In this document: piece after piece, positions 7,182 through 15,102 of the stretch
Layout: the number at the start of each line of letters is the position of its first letter
Numbering within the stretch: position 1 is the first letter of the stretch
DNA from: Myxococcus qinghaiensis
GTDB taxonomy: Bacteria > Myxococcota > Myxococcia > Myxococcales > Myxococcaceae
Length of the DNA: 64,000 nt
Reading direction: 5' to 3'
NCBI RefSeq assembly: GCF_024198215.1
Contig: NZ_JAKCFA010000002.1
Coordinates: 1-64,000, forward strand
The notes under the pieces: model-generated
Database searches by the model: none
What the model saw: the letters and a program-made list of their open reading frames with translations, nothing else
What the model was told of the DNA's origin: nothing
Position numbers and translations under genes: made by a program

Positions 7182-8648
7182 ATGGCCAGTCCGCCGCAGA
7201 ACTTCGACACCGGCATCCCGAGTCTCAACGTGCTCCTGGCAGGCGGGCTGCCTGCTCGCCAGTCCATCATCGTCACCGGCACGCCTGGCAGCGGCAAGAC
7301 GGTGTTGTGCAGCCAGGTCGCCTTCGCGGCCGCGGCGCGCGGCATTCCCGTCGTGGTCGCCACCGTCACCTCGGAGCCCCATGACAAGCTGATGGACGCG
7401 CTGTCGGGCTTCTCCTTCCACCGGCCCGAGCTCTTGGGCGACATGATGTTCCTCATCAGCGCCTACTCGGCGCTGAAGCGGGGCGCCAAGGAGGCCAGGG
7501 ACCTGCTCCTCCAGACGGTGCGCGAGCGCGGCGCGCGGCTGCTCTTCATCGACGGCCTGCGCTCCATTCGCGACCTCTGGCAGGACGAGGCCCGGTTGCG
7601 CGAGTTCCTCTATGAGCTGGGCATCGGCCTGGCGGCGCTCAACTGCATTGGCTTGTTCACCACGGAGTATCCGCTTCCTCGCTTGATGGAGCTGCCGGAA
7701 GCCACCACCATGGATGGCATCGTGGGGCTGTCCATCCAGGCCCAGGGCTCGCGGCGCCTGCGCCGCGTGGAGGTGATGAAGCTGCGCGGCCGTCCGCACC
7801 TGCTGGGCGAGCACGTCATGCGCATCACCACGGATGGCGTGGACTTCCTGCCTCGCCTGGAGGCGACGCTGCCAGACGTGGAGGACGCCCCTCTCGAAAA
7901 CGAGCGCATGGGCTTCGGGCTCCCGGAGCTGGACGCCATGATGTACGGCGGCTTTCCTTCCAACAGCACCACGTTGATCGCCGGCAGCATGGGCATTGGC
8001 AAGACGCTGATGGCGTCGTACTTCGCGCTCGACGGCGCGCGTCGCGGGGAGAGATCCCTCATCGTCTCCTTCTTCGACTCGCCCCAGCGGGTGATCGCCC
8101 GCGCCAGGCGGGTGGGGCTGGACATGCAGCCCGCATTCGAGTCCGGAATGCTGGAAGTCATCCAGGAGCTGCCCGCTGAAGCCGAGGCAGACATCCTCGT
8201 CCGGCGCATCCTGCAACATATCGAGGAGCGCGGAGTGAAGCGGGTGGTGCTGGATGGGCTGGCGGAGCTGGAGCTGTCCATCATGGAGAGCGGGCGACGC
8301 CGCGTGTTCCTGGCGGCACTGGCGCTGCGCCTGCGACAACTGGGCGTGACGTCGGTGTTCACCCGCGAGGTCTCCAAGGTGGTGGGCGCCGAGCTGGATT
8401 TCAACGATGCGCCCGTGGCCATCCTGGCGGAGAACGTGCTGCTCCTGCGCTTCGTGGAGCTGCACGGCCGTCTGCACCGCATCTTGTCCATCCTCAAGAT
8501 GCGGGACAGCAAGTACGACAACACCCTGCGCGAGTTCGAGGTGGCCGACACGGGCCTGAGGGTGCTCGCCCCCGTGCGTTCCTCTCAGGGGTTGCTCACG
8601 GGCCAGGCCCGTCCGGTGGGGTCGACCATCGGAGGGAGCGAGTCATGA
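7182..8648 (+). CDS. KaiC-like double RecA-fold ATPase
   Basis: 488 residues with two KaiC-type RecA domains. Domain 1 has Walker A GTPGSGKT (33-40) and a Walker B-like LLFIDG (120-125); domain 2 begins with GLPELDAMMYGGFP and has Walker A GSMGIGKT (268-275) and RVVLDGLAEL later. The lead-in phrases FDTGIPSLNVLLAGGLP and MGFGLPELDAMMYGG are the classic KaiC/RadA entry. It lacks the C-terminal phosphorylation loop (Ser-Thr pair) of clock KaiC as far as I can see, so it belongs to the broad family of KaiC-like signalling ATPases common in myxobacteria. Its stop overlaps the start of the following sensor/regulator gene (ATGA), so the two are co-translated and probably form one signalling unit in the cytoplasm. 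The upstream 228 bases hold only a hairpin and no clear promoter boxes. Confidence 0.88.
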   Translation: MASPPQNFDTGIPSLNVLLAGGLPARQSIIVTGTPGSGKTVLCSQVAFAAAARGIPVVVATVTSEPHDKLMDALSGFSFHRPELLGDMMFLISAYSALKRGAKEARDLLLQTVRERGARLLFIDGLRSIRDLWQDEARLREFLYELGIGLAALNCIGLFTTEYPLPRLMELPEATTMDGIVGLSIQAQGSRRLRRVEVMKLRGRPHLLGEHVMRITTDGVDFLPRLEATLPDVEDAPLENERMGFGLPELDAMMYGGFPSNSTTLIAGSMGIGKTLMASYFALDGARRGERSLIVSFFDSPQRVIARARRVGLDMQPAFESGMLEVIQELPAEAEADILVRRILQHIEERGVKRVVLDGLAELELSIMESGRRRVFLAALALRLRQLGVTSVFTREVSKVVGAELDFNDAPVAILAENVLLLRFVELHGRLHRILSILKMRDSKYDNTLREFEVADTGLRVLAPVRSSQGLLTGQARPVGSTIGGSES

Positions 8649-9721
8649 GCCTGGTCCTCATCGCCGAGGACGAGGAGGCGCTCCTGGAAGTGTTCTCCGA
8701 GGTGCTGGAAGACCTGGGCCACCGCGTCGTGCGAGCGACCAATGGCGAGGAGGCCCTGATGCTCGCGCGCACGGAGCCTCCGGACCTGGTCATCAGCGAC
8801 CACATGATGCCCCGACGCACGGGGATGCAGCTGTTCTATGCGATGCGCGCGGATCCCGCCCTGGCGGACGTGCCGTTCGTGCTGCTCAGCGCCGCGCGCC
8901 CACCGGGGCGCGAAGAGGCGGAGACATTCCTGGCCAAGCCGGTGGACCTGGCCACCTTCGAGAGGACCGTCAGCACCGCGCTGTCCCGTCACGAGCGGGC
9001 CATGGCGACCATCCCTCCGCCTCCCCGTGATTCCGCCGCAGTGGGAGTCGCGCGCGAGGAGATGCTCAACTGGGTCGCGCACGAGCTGAAGACGCCGCTG
9101 AGCTCCGCCACGCTCAACGTCCAGCTCCTGCTGCGCAAGCTCATCAAGCGCGGAGCCGCCGACGACGAGCAGCGCTCCGTGGAGTCCGTGATGCGGCAGC
9201 TCCATCAGATGAACGGATTGGTGACGTCCATCCTGGACGCCTCGCAACTGGTGGACGGGAGGCTGGAGCTCCAGCGCGTGCGCGCGCCGCTGGTTCCCTT
9301 TCTCGAGGAGGTCGTCCAGGACTGGACCGAGGCCCAGCCGGAGGTGAGCTTCCGCCTGGATGCGCAGGAGCCCCCGGAGCGGCTGTCTTTCGACGCGGAG
9401 CGGACGCGGCAGATCCTCAACAACCTGCTGTCGAATGCGGTGAAGTATCGCGGCGACTCTCGCGAGGTGGACATCCGCACGTCGTTGGACCCCGGCGCGG
9501 TCCTCATCCACGTGAGAGACCACGGCGTGGGAATCTCCGCCGTCGCGTTGCCCCACGTCTTCGACCGCTTCCGAAGGGCGGACAACCAACAGGGACGAGG
9601 CCATGGACTGGGCCTGTTCATCGCCTCGTCGCTCGCGCGGCTGCATGGCGGCTCGCTGTCCGCCCGCTCCTCGATGGGGGAGGGCTCCACCTTCACCCTC
9701 CGCCTGCCCCTGCGCTCTTGA
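8645..9721 (+). CDS. Hybrid response regulator-histidine kinase (REC-HisKA-HATPase)
   Basis: 358 residues, starting in the ATGA overlap with the KaiC-like gene. Residues 3-112 are a receiver domain: acidic pocket EDE (8-10), phosphoacceptor D52 in LVISDHMMP, and K98 in LAKPVD. After a Pro-rich linker, residues ~135-200 form the dimerisation/phosphotransfer helix with H146 in VAHELKTPLSS. The HATPase domain follows, with N box QILNNLLSNAVKY, G1 VRDHGVGI, F box DRFRRAD, and G2 GHGLGLFI. There is no sensor or membrane domain, so input should come through phosphorylation of the REC domain or from the KaiC-like partner. No DNA-binding output domain is present. Soluble REC-kinase proteins of this layout are frequent in myxobacterial developmental and motility circuits; the specific pathway is unknown. 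Confidence 0.9.
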   Translation: MSLVLIAEDEEALLEVFSEVLEDLGHRVVRATNGEEALMLARTEPPDLVISDHMMPRRTGMQLFYAMRADPALADVPFVLLSAARPPGREEAETFLAKPVDLATFERTVSTALSRHERAMATIPPPPRDSAAVGVAREEMLNWVAHELKTPLSSATLNVQLLLRKLIKRGAADDEQRSVESVMRQLHQMNGLVTSILDASQLVDGRLELQRVRAPLVPFLEEVVQDWTEAQPEVSFRLDAQEPPERLSFDAERTRQILNNLLSNAVKYRGDSREVDIRTSLDPGAVLIHVRDHGVGISAVALPHVFDRFRRADNQQGRGHGLGLFIASSLARLHGGSLSARSSMGEGSTFTLRLPLRS

Positions 9722-9751
9722 AGGGGGCCAGGACGCGCGCCCGAGCCCCCT
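9722..9751. terminator. Bidirectional hairpin between convergent genes
   Basis: AGGGGGC (9722-9728) pairs with GCCCCCT (9745-9751), and CCAGGA/TCCTGG offers an alternative pairing overlapping it. It fills the 38 bases between the stops of the kinase gene and the convergent LURP-one-like gene. Confidence 0.5.
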
Positions 9752-9759
9752 CCTGGGGA

Positions 9760-10377
9760 CTACTGCTGACGGCCTTCGATGGCGCACATCAGGACCGCCG
9801 CGGCGATGCCGAGCCGCCGGTCCAGCGCGTGCCGGTCGTCCATCGAGAAGTCCAGGTCGATCTTCTGGATGAACGGGTTGAACCGCTGGTGGAAGGCGAG
9901 GACCTGCGTGGTGCCCATGGTGCCGGAGAAGGACTGGGGCACCAGGTTGGTGAGCAGGCGGCGCACCAGCGCCAGCATCATGCTGTCCTCTTCAATCTTC
10001 CCCACCTCCTGGTCGTTCGTGTCCAGGACGAGCCACTGGTCTCGGAGGAGGGAGCGCAGGCCCTTGCGGCGCAGCGCGCCCACGCGCTCACCTGAGATGG
10101 CGTCCGTCACGTCGTACGTCATCCCGAAGTCGAGGATGCCTCGGGCCTTGATGGTGAGCAGCTCCTCGCGCATGTCCTCATCGCCGTAGATGCGCAGGTC
10201 CTCCTTCAGCTTGAAGGCCTTCATCTTGGAGTAGAACGCGAGGTTGCCCGCCTCGTCGTAGACGTGGAAGGCGCCGCCGAACAGCTTGAAGAACTTCCGG
10301 CGAATCATGTAGCGCGTCTGGCCGAAACGGCCGGGGGCCAGCGTGCTGGGGGAACGGGTTTGGAGTGCGGAGGACAT
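9760..10377 (-). CDS. LURP-one-related/scramblase-like protein
   Basis: 205 residues from the ATG at 10377; an in-frame upstream start would add a 22-residue segment overlapping the divergent promoter and is less likely. The protein has the layout of the LURP-one-related (LOR, tubby-like) family: TRYMIRRKFFKLFGGAFHVYDEAG, a beta hairpin ending in FYSKMKAFKLKEDLRIY, then repeated strand pairs (LLTIKARGILDFGMTYDVTDA, ERVGALRRKGLRSLLRDQWLVLD, EVGKIEEDSMMLALVRRLL). The C-terminal part ends with a helix rich in Ala (LGIAAAVLMCAIE) that could insert in a membrane, as in scramblase-type members. There is no signal peptide. Family members are thought to bind phospholipids or act as scaffolds; the role in this organism is unknown. 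Confidence 0.75.
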   Translation of the reverse strand: MSSALQTRSPSTLAPGRFGQTRYMIRRKFFKLFGGAFHVYDEAGNLAFYSKMKAFKLKEDLRIYGDEDMREELLTIKARGILDFGMTYDVTDAISGERVGALRRKGLRSLLRDQWLVLDTNDQEVGKIEEDSMMLALVRRLLTNLVPQSFSGTMGTTQVLAFHQRFNPFIQKIDLDFSMDDRHALDRRLGIAAAVLMCAIEGRQQ

Positions 10378-10496
10378 GGGGCCCCCATAGCAAACTCCGG
10401 GGCCGAGGGCCCAAGCCCACCGGGGCAGGGTGCGCGGACGCAACTCCCGGGCCCCTTTCTGAGAGAATGGAAGACCCGCCGGCTGGAGGCCTGCTC

Positions 10497-11618
10497 TTGA
10501 TCCCCTCGATTACTCGCCGCGTCGCCCCCACCACGGCCCAGACGGACGCCACGAAGGCGCCGACGGCCGAAGTTCCCGCGACGCCTCCAGCCGCCCCCAC
10601 GCCCTTCTTCAAGGACGGCCTGGACGCCGCCAGGCCCAGCCCCGTCAATCTCACGGGCATCAGCACCCAGCCCCCAGTCGCGGATTCCGCGCGAGTGGCG
10701 ACTGCCGCGGCTTCCACGAGCGGCTCGGCGCCCGTCGGTCCGGAGCTGCTGCACCTGGACGCGGGCTGGACGCCCCAGGGCCAGGGGTACGACGCGAAGC
10801 GCGGTGAAGTCCTCACGACGTACTACTCCGACGACCACGACGTGTTGCTGTCCGTGCAGGACAAGAACTCGGGCAGTGAGTCGCTCCAGGTCCAGCTCGG
10901 CGGGACGGACCCCAAGCACCCCGAGGAGGGCAAGCCCACGCACGGCGGTGGTGTCTCCACGGACGGCGACTTCGTCTACGTCTCCGACACCCGGGGCATC
11001 TACGTCTACACGCGCGAGGAGCTGGAGCGGGCGGCGAAGACGGGGACGGTGGCCCAGGCCTCCCAGGTGATGGAAGTCCCCTTCCCCGAGGGCGTGAAGG
11101 ACCCCGCCACCGGCATGGACCTGGTCTCCGCTGGCAGCTTCATGACGGTGAAGGACGGCTACGCGTACATCGGCGGGTACAGCAAGGATGGCGATGGCAA
11201 GGCGGGCGCTGTCTGGCGTTACAAGATCGACGAGAAGACCGGCGAGCTCATCAAGGACTCGCGGCAGGGCCCCATCCGCGCGCCGGACCGCGCGCAGGGC
11301 ATGACGGTGGTCGACGGCGCGATCATCTTCACCACGGGCGACCAGAAGCTCATCTACCAGCCGTTCGAGGCCAGTGAGGACTCCTTCACGGCCAACATCG
11401 ACAAGCGGGTGGACATCGGCAACGGGTTGATCGACCCGTATGCCCAGGGCGTGAACATCATCGATGGCGAGCTGTGGGTGACGTACGAGAGCGGCTCGCA
11501 CAAGTACCGCGACGGCCTCAATTCCAAGTACGAGCCTCGCGAGCACATCCAGCGCATCCCGCTGGAAGACCTGGACCTCGGCGCGGCCTGCGTCACGCCG
11601 GAGCAGCTCGACAGCTGA
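10497..11618 (+). CDS. Uncharacterised beta-propeller-like protein
   Basis: 373 residues if translation begins at the TTG at 10497, which I prefer because a perfect GGAGG sits seven bases upstream (10485-10489); an ATG at 10467 would add ten residues without a good site. The first ~75 residues are disordered (Ala/Pro/Thr-rich, SITRRVAPTT start like the gene at 5445). The rest has repeated four-strand units of propeller type: ELLHLDAGWTPQGQGYDAK, DFVYVSDTRGIYVYTREE, GYAYIGGYSKDGDGKAGAVWRYKID, AQGMTVVDGAIIFTTGDQKLIY, ELWVTYESGSHKY. No signal peptide or catalytic motif is evident. Similar folds bind ligands or act as lyases, but I cannot assign one. Confidence 0.75.
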   Translation: MIPSITRRVAPTTAQTDATKAPTAEVPATPPAAPTPFFKDGLDAARPSPVNLTGISTQPPVADSARVATAAASTSGSAPVGPELLHLDAGWTPQGQGYDAKRGEVLTTYYSDDHDVLLSVQDKNSGSESLQVQLGGTDPKHPEEGKPTHGGGVSTDGDFVYVSDTRGIYVYTREELERAAKTGTVAQASQVMEVPFPEGVKDPATGMDLVSAGSFMTVKDGYAYIGGYSKDGDGKAGAVWRYKIDEKTGELIKDSRQGPIRAPDRAQGMTVVDGAIIFTTGDQKLIYQPFEASEDSFTANIDKRVDIGNGLIDPYAQGVNIIDGELWVTYESGSHKYRDGLNSKYEPREHIQRIPLEDLDLGAACVTPEQLDS

Positions 11619-11645
11619 GCCAGACGTCCTCCTGGGTGCCTCACC

Positions 11646-12989
11646 TCAAACAGAGGGTGGGGCGCTCACCAGGGCCTCCGTGGAACGTGTCTCCGTCCGC
11701 GCCAGGCTCAACGCCCAGGTGCTCGCGGCGGCCCACACCCCGATCGCCGCGAGCGAGCGCAGGGTGGCCACCGCGATGGCCACCGGGCGTCCCACCGGAC
11801 CGAGGAGGTACGGGTGGAGCAGCAGGAGGAAGAGGGCGAGCCCCAGGAGGACTCGAGTCAGGCGCGGAGTTCCCGGCGCCAGGAGCGTGCGCCGCAGCAG
11901 CAGGAGCAGCACGGGGAGGATGAACACCAGGTGGTGTCCCCAGGACAGCGGTGAGATGGCGAAGGACGCGGCCAGCATGAGGCAGATCTCCGCGTCCGCG
12001 CGCTCAGGTGACTGGGGCAGGCGACTGGAGCGCCACAGCACCACGGCCGTCCACGCCAGCACCAGGCCGCACAGCACCGCGGGCACCGTGGACGCGAGCC
12101 ACGGCGGCGCGTCAAAGAGCGGGCTCCGGCCGCTCGGGGCGAGGAAACGCGCCGTCATCCCCGGGATGCTCAGGTTCCGCGTCACGTCGATGGGCGGCAC
12201 TCCTGGCGGAAGCTGGACGATGGAGCTGGCGCGCACCACGTGCTGAAGCCAGTCACTCCAGACACTCGAAGGCAACACCGCCGCGGAGAGCCCCACGCCT
12301 GCCACGAGCGAGCCGGCGAACATCCCCAGCAATGACAGACGTCGGCGCAGCAGCACGGGCAATAGCAGGACACCCAGGTGCAGCTTCAGGAAGACGGCCA
12401 GGGCGGCGGCGAAGCCACCCGTCACCGGGGCTCGCTCGGTCCGGTGGCTGTGCCAGACGCAGAGCAGCAGCAGCGTCAGCACCAGATTGACCTGTCCGAG
12501 CCCGATGGACTCGTACACGGGAACGAAGAGCAGGGTGTAGAGGCCACTGGCCCAGGCGACCCGGCGCGAGCGGCCCAGGTCGAGCGTGCGCACGAGGAAC
12601 AGCATCATCGCCGCGAACGCCAGCAGGCTCAGTCCCATCATCGCCCGGGAGGCCGTGGGCGGCTCCATCCACTGCACCGCGCCGAACAGCATCAGCGCGG
12701 CCGGCGTGTAGATGAAGGGAGGCACCGGCTCCTTCAAGTCGGGCAGCCAGCGCTCCTTCGCGAGCCGGGGCGCCTCGGTGCCGTAGGGCGAGACGTCGTC
12801 ACTCCAGGCCGTCCGGGCCGCCGCCCAGTACGACGTGAAGTCGATATCCAGCGCATCCTTCGGAAAGACGAACGCTCGCACGGTGAAGGCGAGCCCGACG
12901 AAGGCGACGAACGACAGCACCAGGACCCAGGTCGGGAGGAACGGCTGCGCGGCGCTCGAACCAGTCACGGCCTTCTGAATGGCAGACAT
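11646..12989 (-). CDS. GT87-type polyprenyl-phosphate-dependent (manno)syltransferase
   Basis: 447 residues from the ATG at 12989, which has a G-rich ribosome site (GGGGGGA) six bases upstream; the in-frame GTG at 13013 has none. About eleven membrane helices are visible, the first at ~20-40 (WVLVLSFVAFVGLAFTV). The first periplasmic loop carries the family-type acidic motif IDFTSYWAAARTAW and the phrase PFIYTPAALMLFGAV; downstream come GLGQVNLVLTLLLLC and SPLSWGHHLVFILPVLLLLL, both hallmarks of the DUF2029/GT87 family. Members transfer mannose or arabinose from a lipid-linked donor on the outer face of the inner membrane. The gene is single and convergent with the propeller-like gene 27 bases away. 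Confidence 0.82.
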   Translation of the reverse strand: MSAIQKAVTGSSAAQPFLPTWVLVLSFVAFVGLAFTVRAFVFPKDALDIDFTSYWAAARTAWSDDVSPYGTEAPRLAKERWLPDLKEPVPPFIYTPAALMLFGAVQWMEPPTASRAMMGLSLLAFAAMMLFLVRTLDLGRSRRVAWASGLYTLLFVPVYESIGLGQVNLVLTLLLLCVWHSHRTERAPVTGGFAAALAVFLKLHLGVLLLPVLLRRRLSLLGMFAGSLVAGVGLSAAVLPSSVWSDWLQHVVRASSIVQLPPGVPPIDVTRNLSIPGMTARFLAPSGRSPLFDAPPWLASTVPAVLCGLVLAWTAVVLWRSSRLPQSPERADAEICLMLAASFAISPLSWGHHLVFILPVLLLLLRRTLLAPGTPRLTRVLLGLALFLLLLHPYLLGPVGRPVAIAVATLRSLAAIGVWAAASTWALSLARTETRSTEALVSAPPSV

Positions 12990-13038
12990 GTGGGGTCCCC
13001 CCGTCGTTGTCACCCGACTTCGACTGCTTCCCTCCGGG

Positions 13039-14280
13039 TCAGGGAGTCTTGCGCATCCGGTTCTTTTGAGGGCTGCCCGTCGCCATGGCCTTGCTCACCC
13101 GCGAATAGGCAGACACGTAGGGCTGGAGAACGGCGCGAGGCCAGCGTCCCGGAATCCACAGGTAGCTGTAGAGCGGATGTCGTCGCGCGCCCCGGCGGCG
13201 CTTCGTCTCGTACGCGCTGGGTCCGAGCCAGAGCTTCCGGGCGCCCAGCTCGTAGGCCCGACGCAGCGGCTCGTAGAAGCCCAGGTTGAAGTACAGCGGC
13301 GTCTCGGAGGCACCGGCCTCGGCGCGACCGACGCGGTAGAACCACACCTCGTCGTGCTTCTGCAGCAGCAGGGAGAACCCGATGGGCTCGCCGCCCTGGT
13401 AGCCCACCACGACCTCGGCCTCGGGAGTGACGTGCTGCTCCAGCGCGGACCAGAACGCGGGCGGGTGGCGGAGGTGCTCGCTGCCGTACTTCGAGTACGT
13501 CACCTCGTAGAACCGCTCCAGCAGCTCGCTCAGCTCGCCCATTCGCGAGACGCGCTCGAAGCTCACACCCGCGTCCCGGACGTTCGCCATCTCCTTCTTG
13601 ATGAACCTCCGGGCGTCGCTCTTGAACTGGCCCAGGTACGCGTCGAGGTTCTCACCCGGCGGCACGTCGATGACGTTGTCGTCGTAGATGAAGACCTCTT
13701 GGAACGACGCCGTGGTGAGCGCCTCTCGCAGCGCTGCATCGTCGCCATCCACTCCGTAGAAGTAGACGGGGAGCCGCTCGCTCGTGGCCAGCTCACGCAG
13801 GCCCTGGAGGATGAGCTCCCGAGCCTGGCGCGCCAGGTCCGGTGACTGGGGTGAGCAGATGATGCCGCTGCGCATGCTGAGCGGGCTGGTGACGAAGACA
13901 CCTCCGTCAATGCCAGCCCCCGTGAGCCGCGCCATCGAGTGGTAGAGGTCCGCCACCGAGACAGCCACCCGACTCAGACCCCCCGCGTTGGCGAAGCCCT
14001 TCTTCCAACTGCTGAAGAAGAAGCTCTCCAGGGCGTAGGGGGTGTAGATGTTCTTGCTGCGGGTGATGAAACACGGCGCCAGCGCGACGGGGACGTCGCC
14101 CTGGCTGACAATGGCATACCGAAGCGACAGCTCCCCCCGGACCATGAAGGGGAGGTCGACCGCGTCCAGCATCCGGAGCCAGCGCCGGCCGAAGAACACA
14201 CTCGACTCGGACGTGAGGACATCCAGCGCCTCATCGCTCAGGTGGCTGACGGAGGCGTGGAACTTCAGGGTGAGCGTCAT
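13039..14280 (-). CDS. GNAT/FemAB-like N-acyltransferase
   Basis: 413 residues without signal peptide. The layout is two tandem GNAT-type halves as in the FemAB-like/Acetyltransf_6 group: FFGRRWLRMLDAV and a strand LRYAIVSQGDVPVALAPCFI near the start, and a C-terminal half with FKSDARRFIKKEMANVRDAG, EVVVGYQGGEPIGFSLLLQ, WFYRVGRAEAG, LYFNLGFYEPLRRAYELGARKLWLGPSAYETKRRRGA. That last helix-strand is typical of enzymes that move aminoacyl or acyl groups from tRNA or CoA to amines. It ends in a basic tail. It sits 31 bases downstream of the GST-like gene on the same strand and next to the LanB-like gene, so it may be part of the biosynthetic cluster, for example acylating or aminoacylating an amine. 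Substrate unknown. Confidence 0.75.
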   Translation of the reverse strand: MTLTLKFHASVSHLSDEALDVLTSESSVFFGRRWLRMLDAVDLPFMVRGELSLRYAIVSQGDVPVALAPCFITRSKNIYTPYALESFFFSSWKKGFANAGGLSRVAVSVADLYHSMARLTGAGIDGGVFVTSPLSMRSGIICSPQSPDLARQARELILQGLRELATSERLPVYFYGVDGDDAALREALTTASFQEVFIYDDNVIDVPPGENLDAYLGQFKSDARRFIKKEMANVRDAGVSFERVSRMGELSELLERFYEVTYSKYGSEHLRHPPAFWSALEQHVTPEAEVVVGYQGGEPIGFSLLLQKHDEVWFYRVGRAEAGASETPLYFNLGFYEPLRRAYELGARKLWLGPSAYETKRRRGARRHPLYSYLWIPGRWPRAVLQPYVSAYSRVSKAMATGSPQKNRMRKTP

Positions 14281-14311
14281 GGCCGGAGGGCTTCGGATGC
14301 CAGGGGTCCGC

Positions 14312-14998
14312 TCAGCCGTTGAGAAGCTGGACGGGCGGGTTGCGCTTCGGGGAGGCGATGTAGCGCGCGAGGTTGGGGCGCTGGCTCATCCGCTCGAAGA
14401 ACGCGCGCAGGCGCGGGTAGTTGTTCTCCAGCACCTCCATGAGCCCGTTGTCGACGAGCAGCTCCAGGAAGCCGAAGACGCTGGTGTCCGCCACGCTCAC
14501 CGCGGTGCCGACGAAGAAGCCGTCGCCGCTGCCGTTGTTCGTGAGCACCCGCTCGAAGTGGCCCAGCCACTGGGGCAGCTCCTCGCCCAGGATGATGGGG
14601 AGCTGCTCGCCCAGTTGGTCCGGGCTGAGTGACGTCAGGCTGCGCGCGCGCGCGGTGACCTCCTCGACGCCTTCGATGATCATGTCGCACGCGGCGCTCT
14701 CACGCGGATTGGCGCCGTAGAGGCCCCGGGTGCGCGCGACGTGGCGCAGGATGGCCAGGCTCTGGACGACGCGGAACCCGTCCGGCTCCTCCCACAAGGG
14801 CACCTTGTCGAAGGCCAGCTTTCCGGCGCGCTTCAGCTCCTCGAACGGAGGCGTCTTCTCCTTCGCCTTCACGTCGAACTTGCCCAGGTCGATGTCCTCG
14901 TACTCCGTTGCGGACTCGGCCAGCGCCAGGCGGATCTTCTCCGCGACACCTCGGCCCGTGAAATACGAAAGACGCGGCAATGATGATTGATCGCTCAT
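14312..14998 (-). CDS. Glutathione S-transferase family protein
   Basis: 228 residues from the ATG at 14998 (an upstream in-frame TTG would add 17 residues). The thioredoxin-like N-terminal domain begins PRLSYFTGRGVAEKIRLALAESATEYEDI, with the usual VPLWEEPDGFRVVQSLAILRHVAR, where the VP turn and Q-S pair match the glutathione gamma-Glu binding motif. The all-helical C-terminal domain carries FFVGTAVSVADTSVFGFLELL, the conserved N-capping box. It is divergent from the LanB-like gene, sharing a 104-bp promoter region, and is followed by the acyltransferase-like gene. In biosynthetic clusters GSTs may conjugate, isomerise or open epoxides; here the job is unknown, though the two ATP-grasp genes of glutathionylspermidine-synthetase type nearby make thiol-peptide chemistry worth considering. 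Confidence 0.85.
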   Translation of the reverse strand: MSDQSSLPRLSYFTGRGVAEKIRLALAESATEYEDIDLGKFDVKAKEKTPPFEELKRAGKLAFDKVPLWEEPDGFRVVQSLAILRHVARTRGLYGANPRESAACDMIIEGVEEVTARARSLTSLSPDQLGEQLPIILGEELPQWLGHFERVLTNNGSGDGFFVGTAVSVADTSVFGFLELLVDNGLMEVLENNYPRLRAFFERMSQRPNLARYIASPKRNPPVQLLNG

Positions 14999-15102
14999 AC
15001 AGGGAACGCCGTTGAGAGGGACGGGCTGTATACTAGAGTAGGCGGACAATCCGGAAGGGGCAGACTTCCTTGACCGCTGTACCCGAGCCTCTGGAATTCA
15101 CG

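Noticed and set aside
6579..8477. Open frame of 632 codons on the - strand opposite the KaiC-like gene
   Set aside because: Runs across two + strand genes and the gap between them; typical antisense frame in high-GC DNA.
15012..15034. TTGAGA/TATACT promoter for the LanB-like gene
   Set aside because: The TATACT is attractive, but the spacing to TTGAGA is only 11 bases, too short for a sigma70-type promoter.
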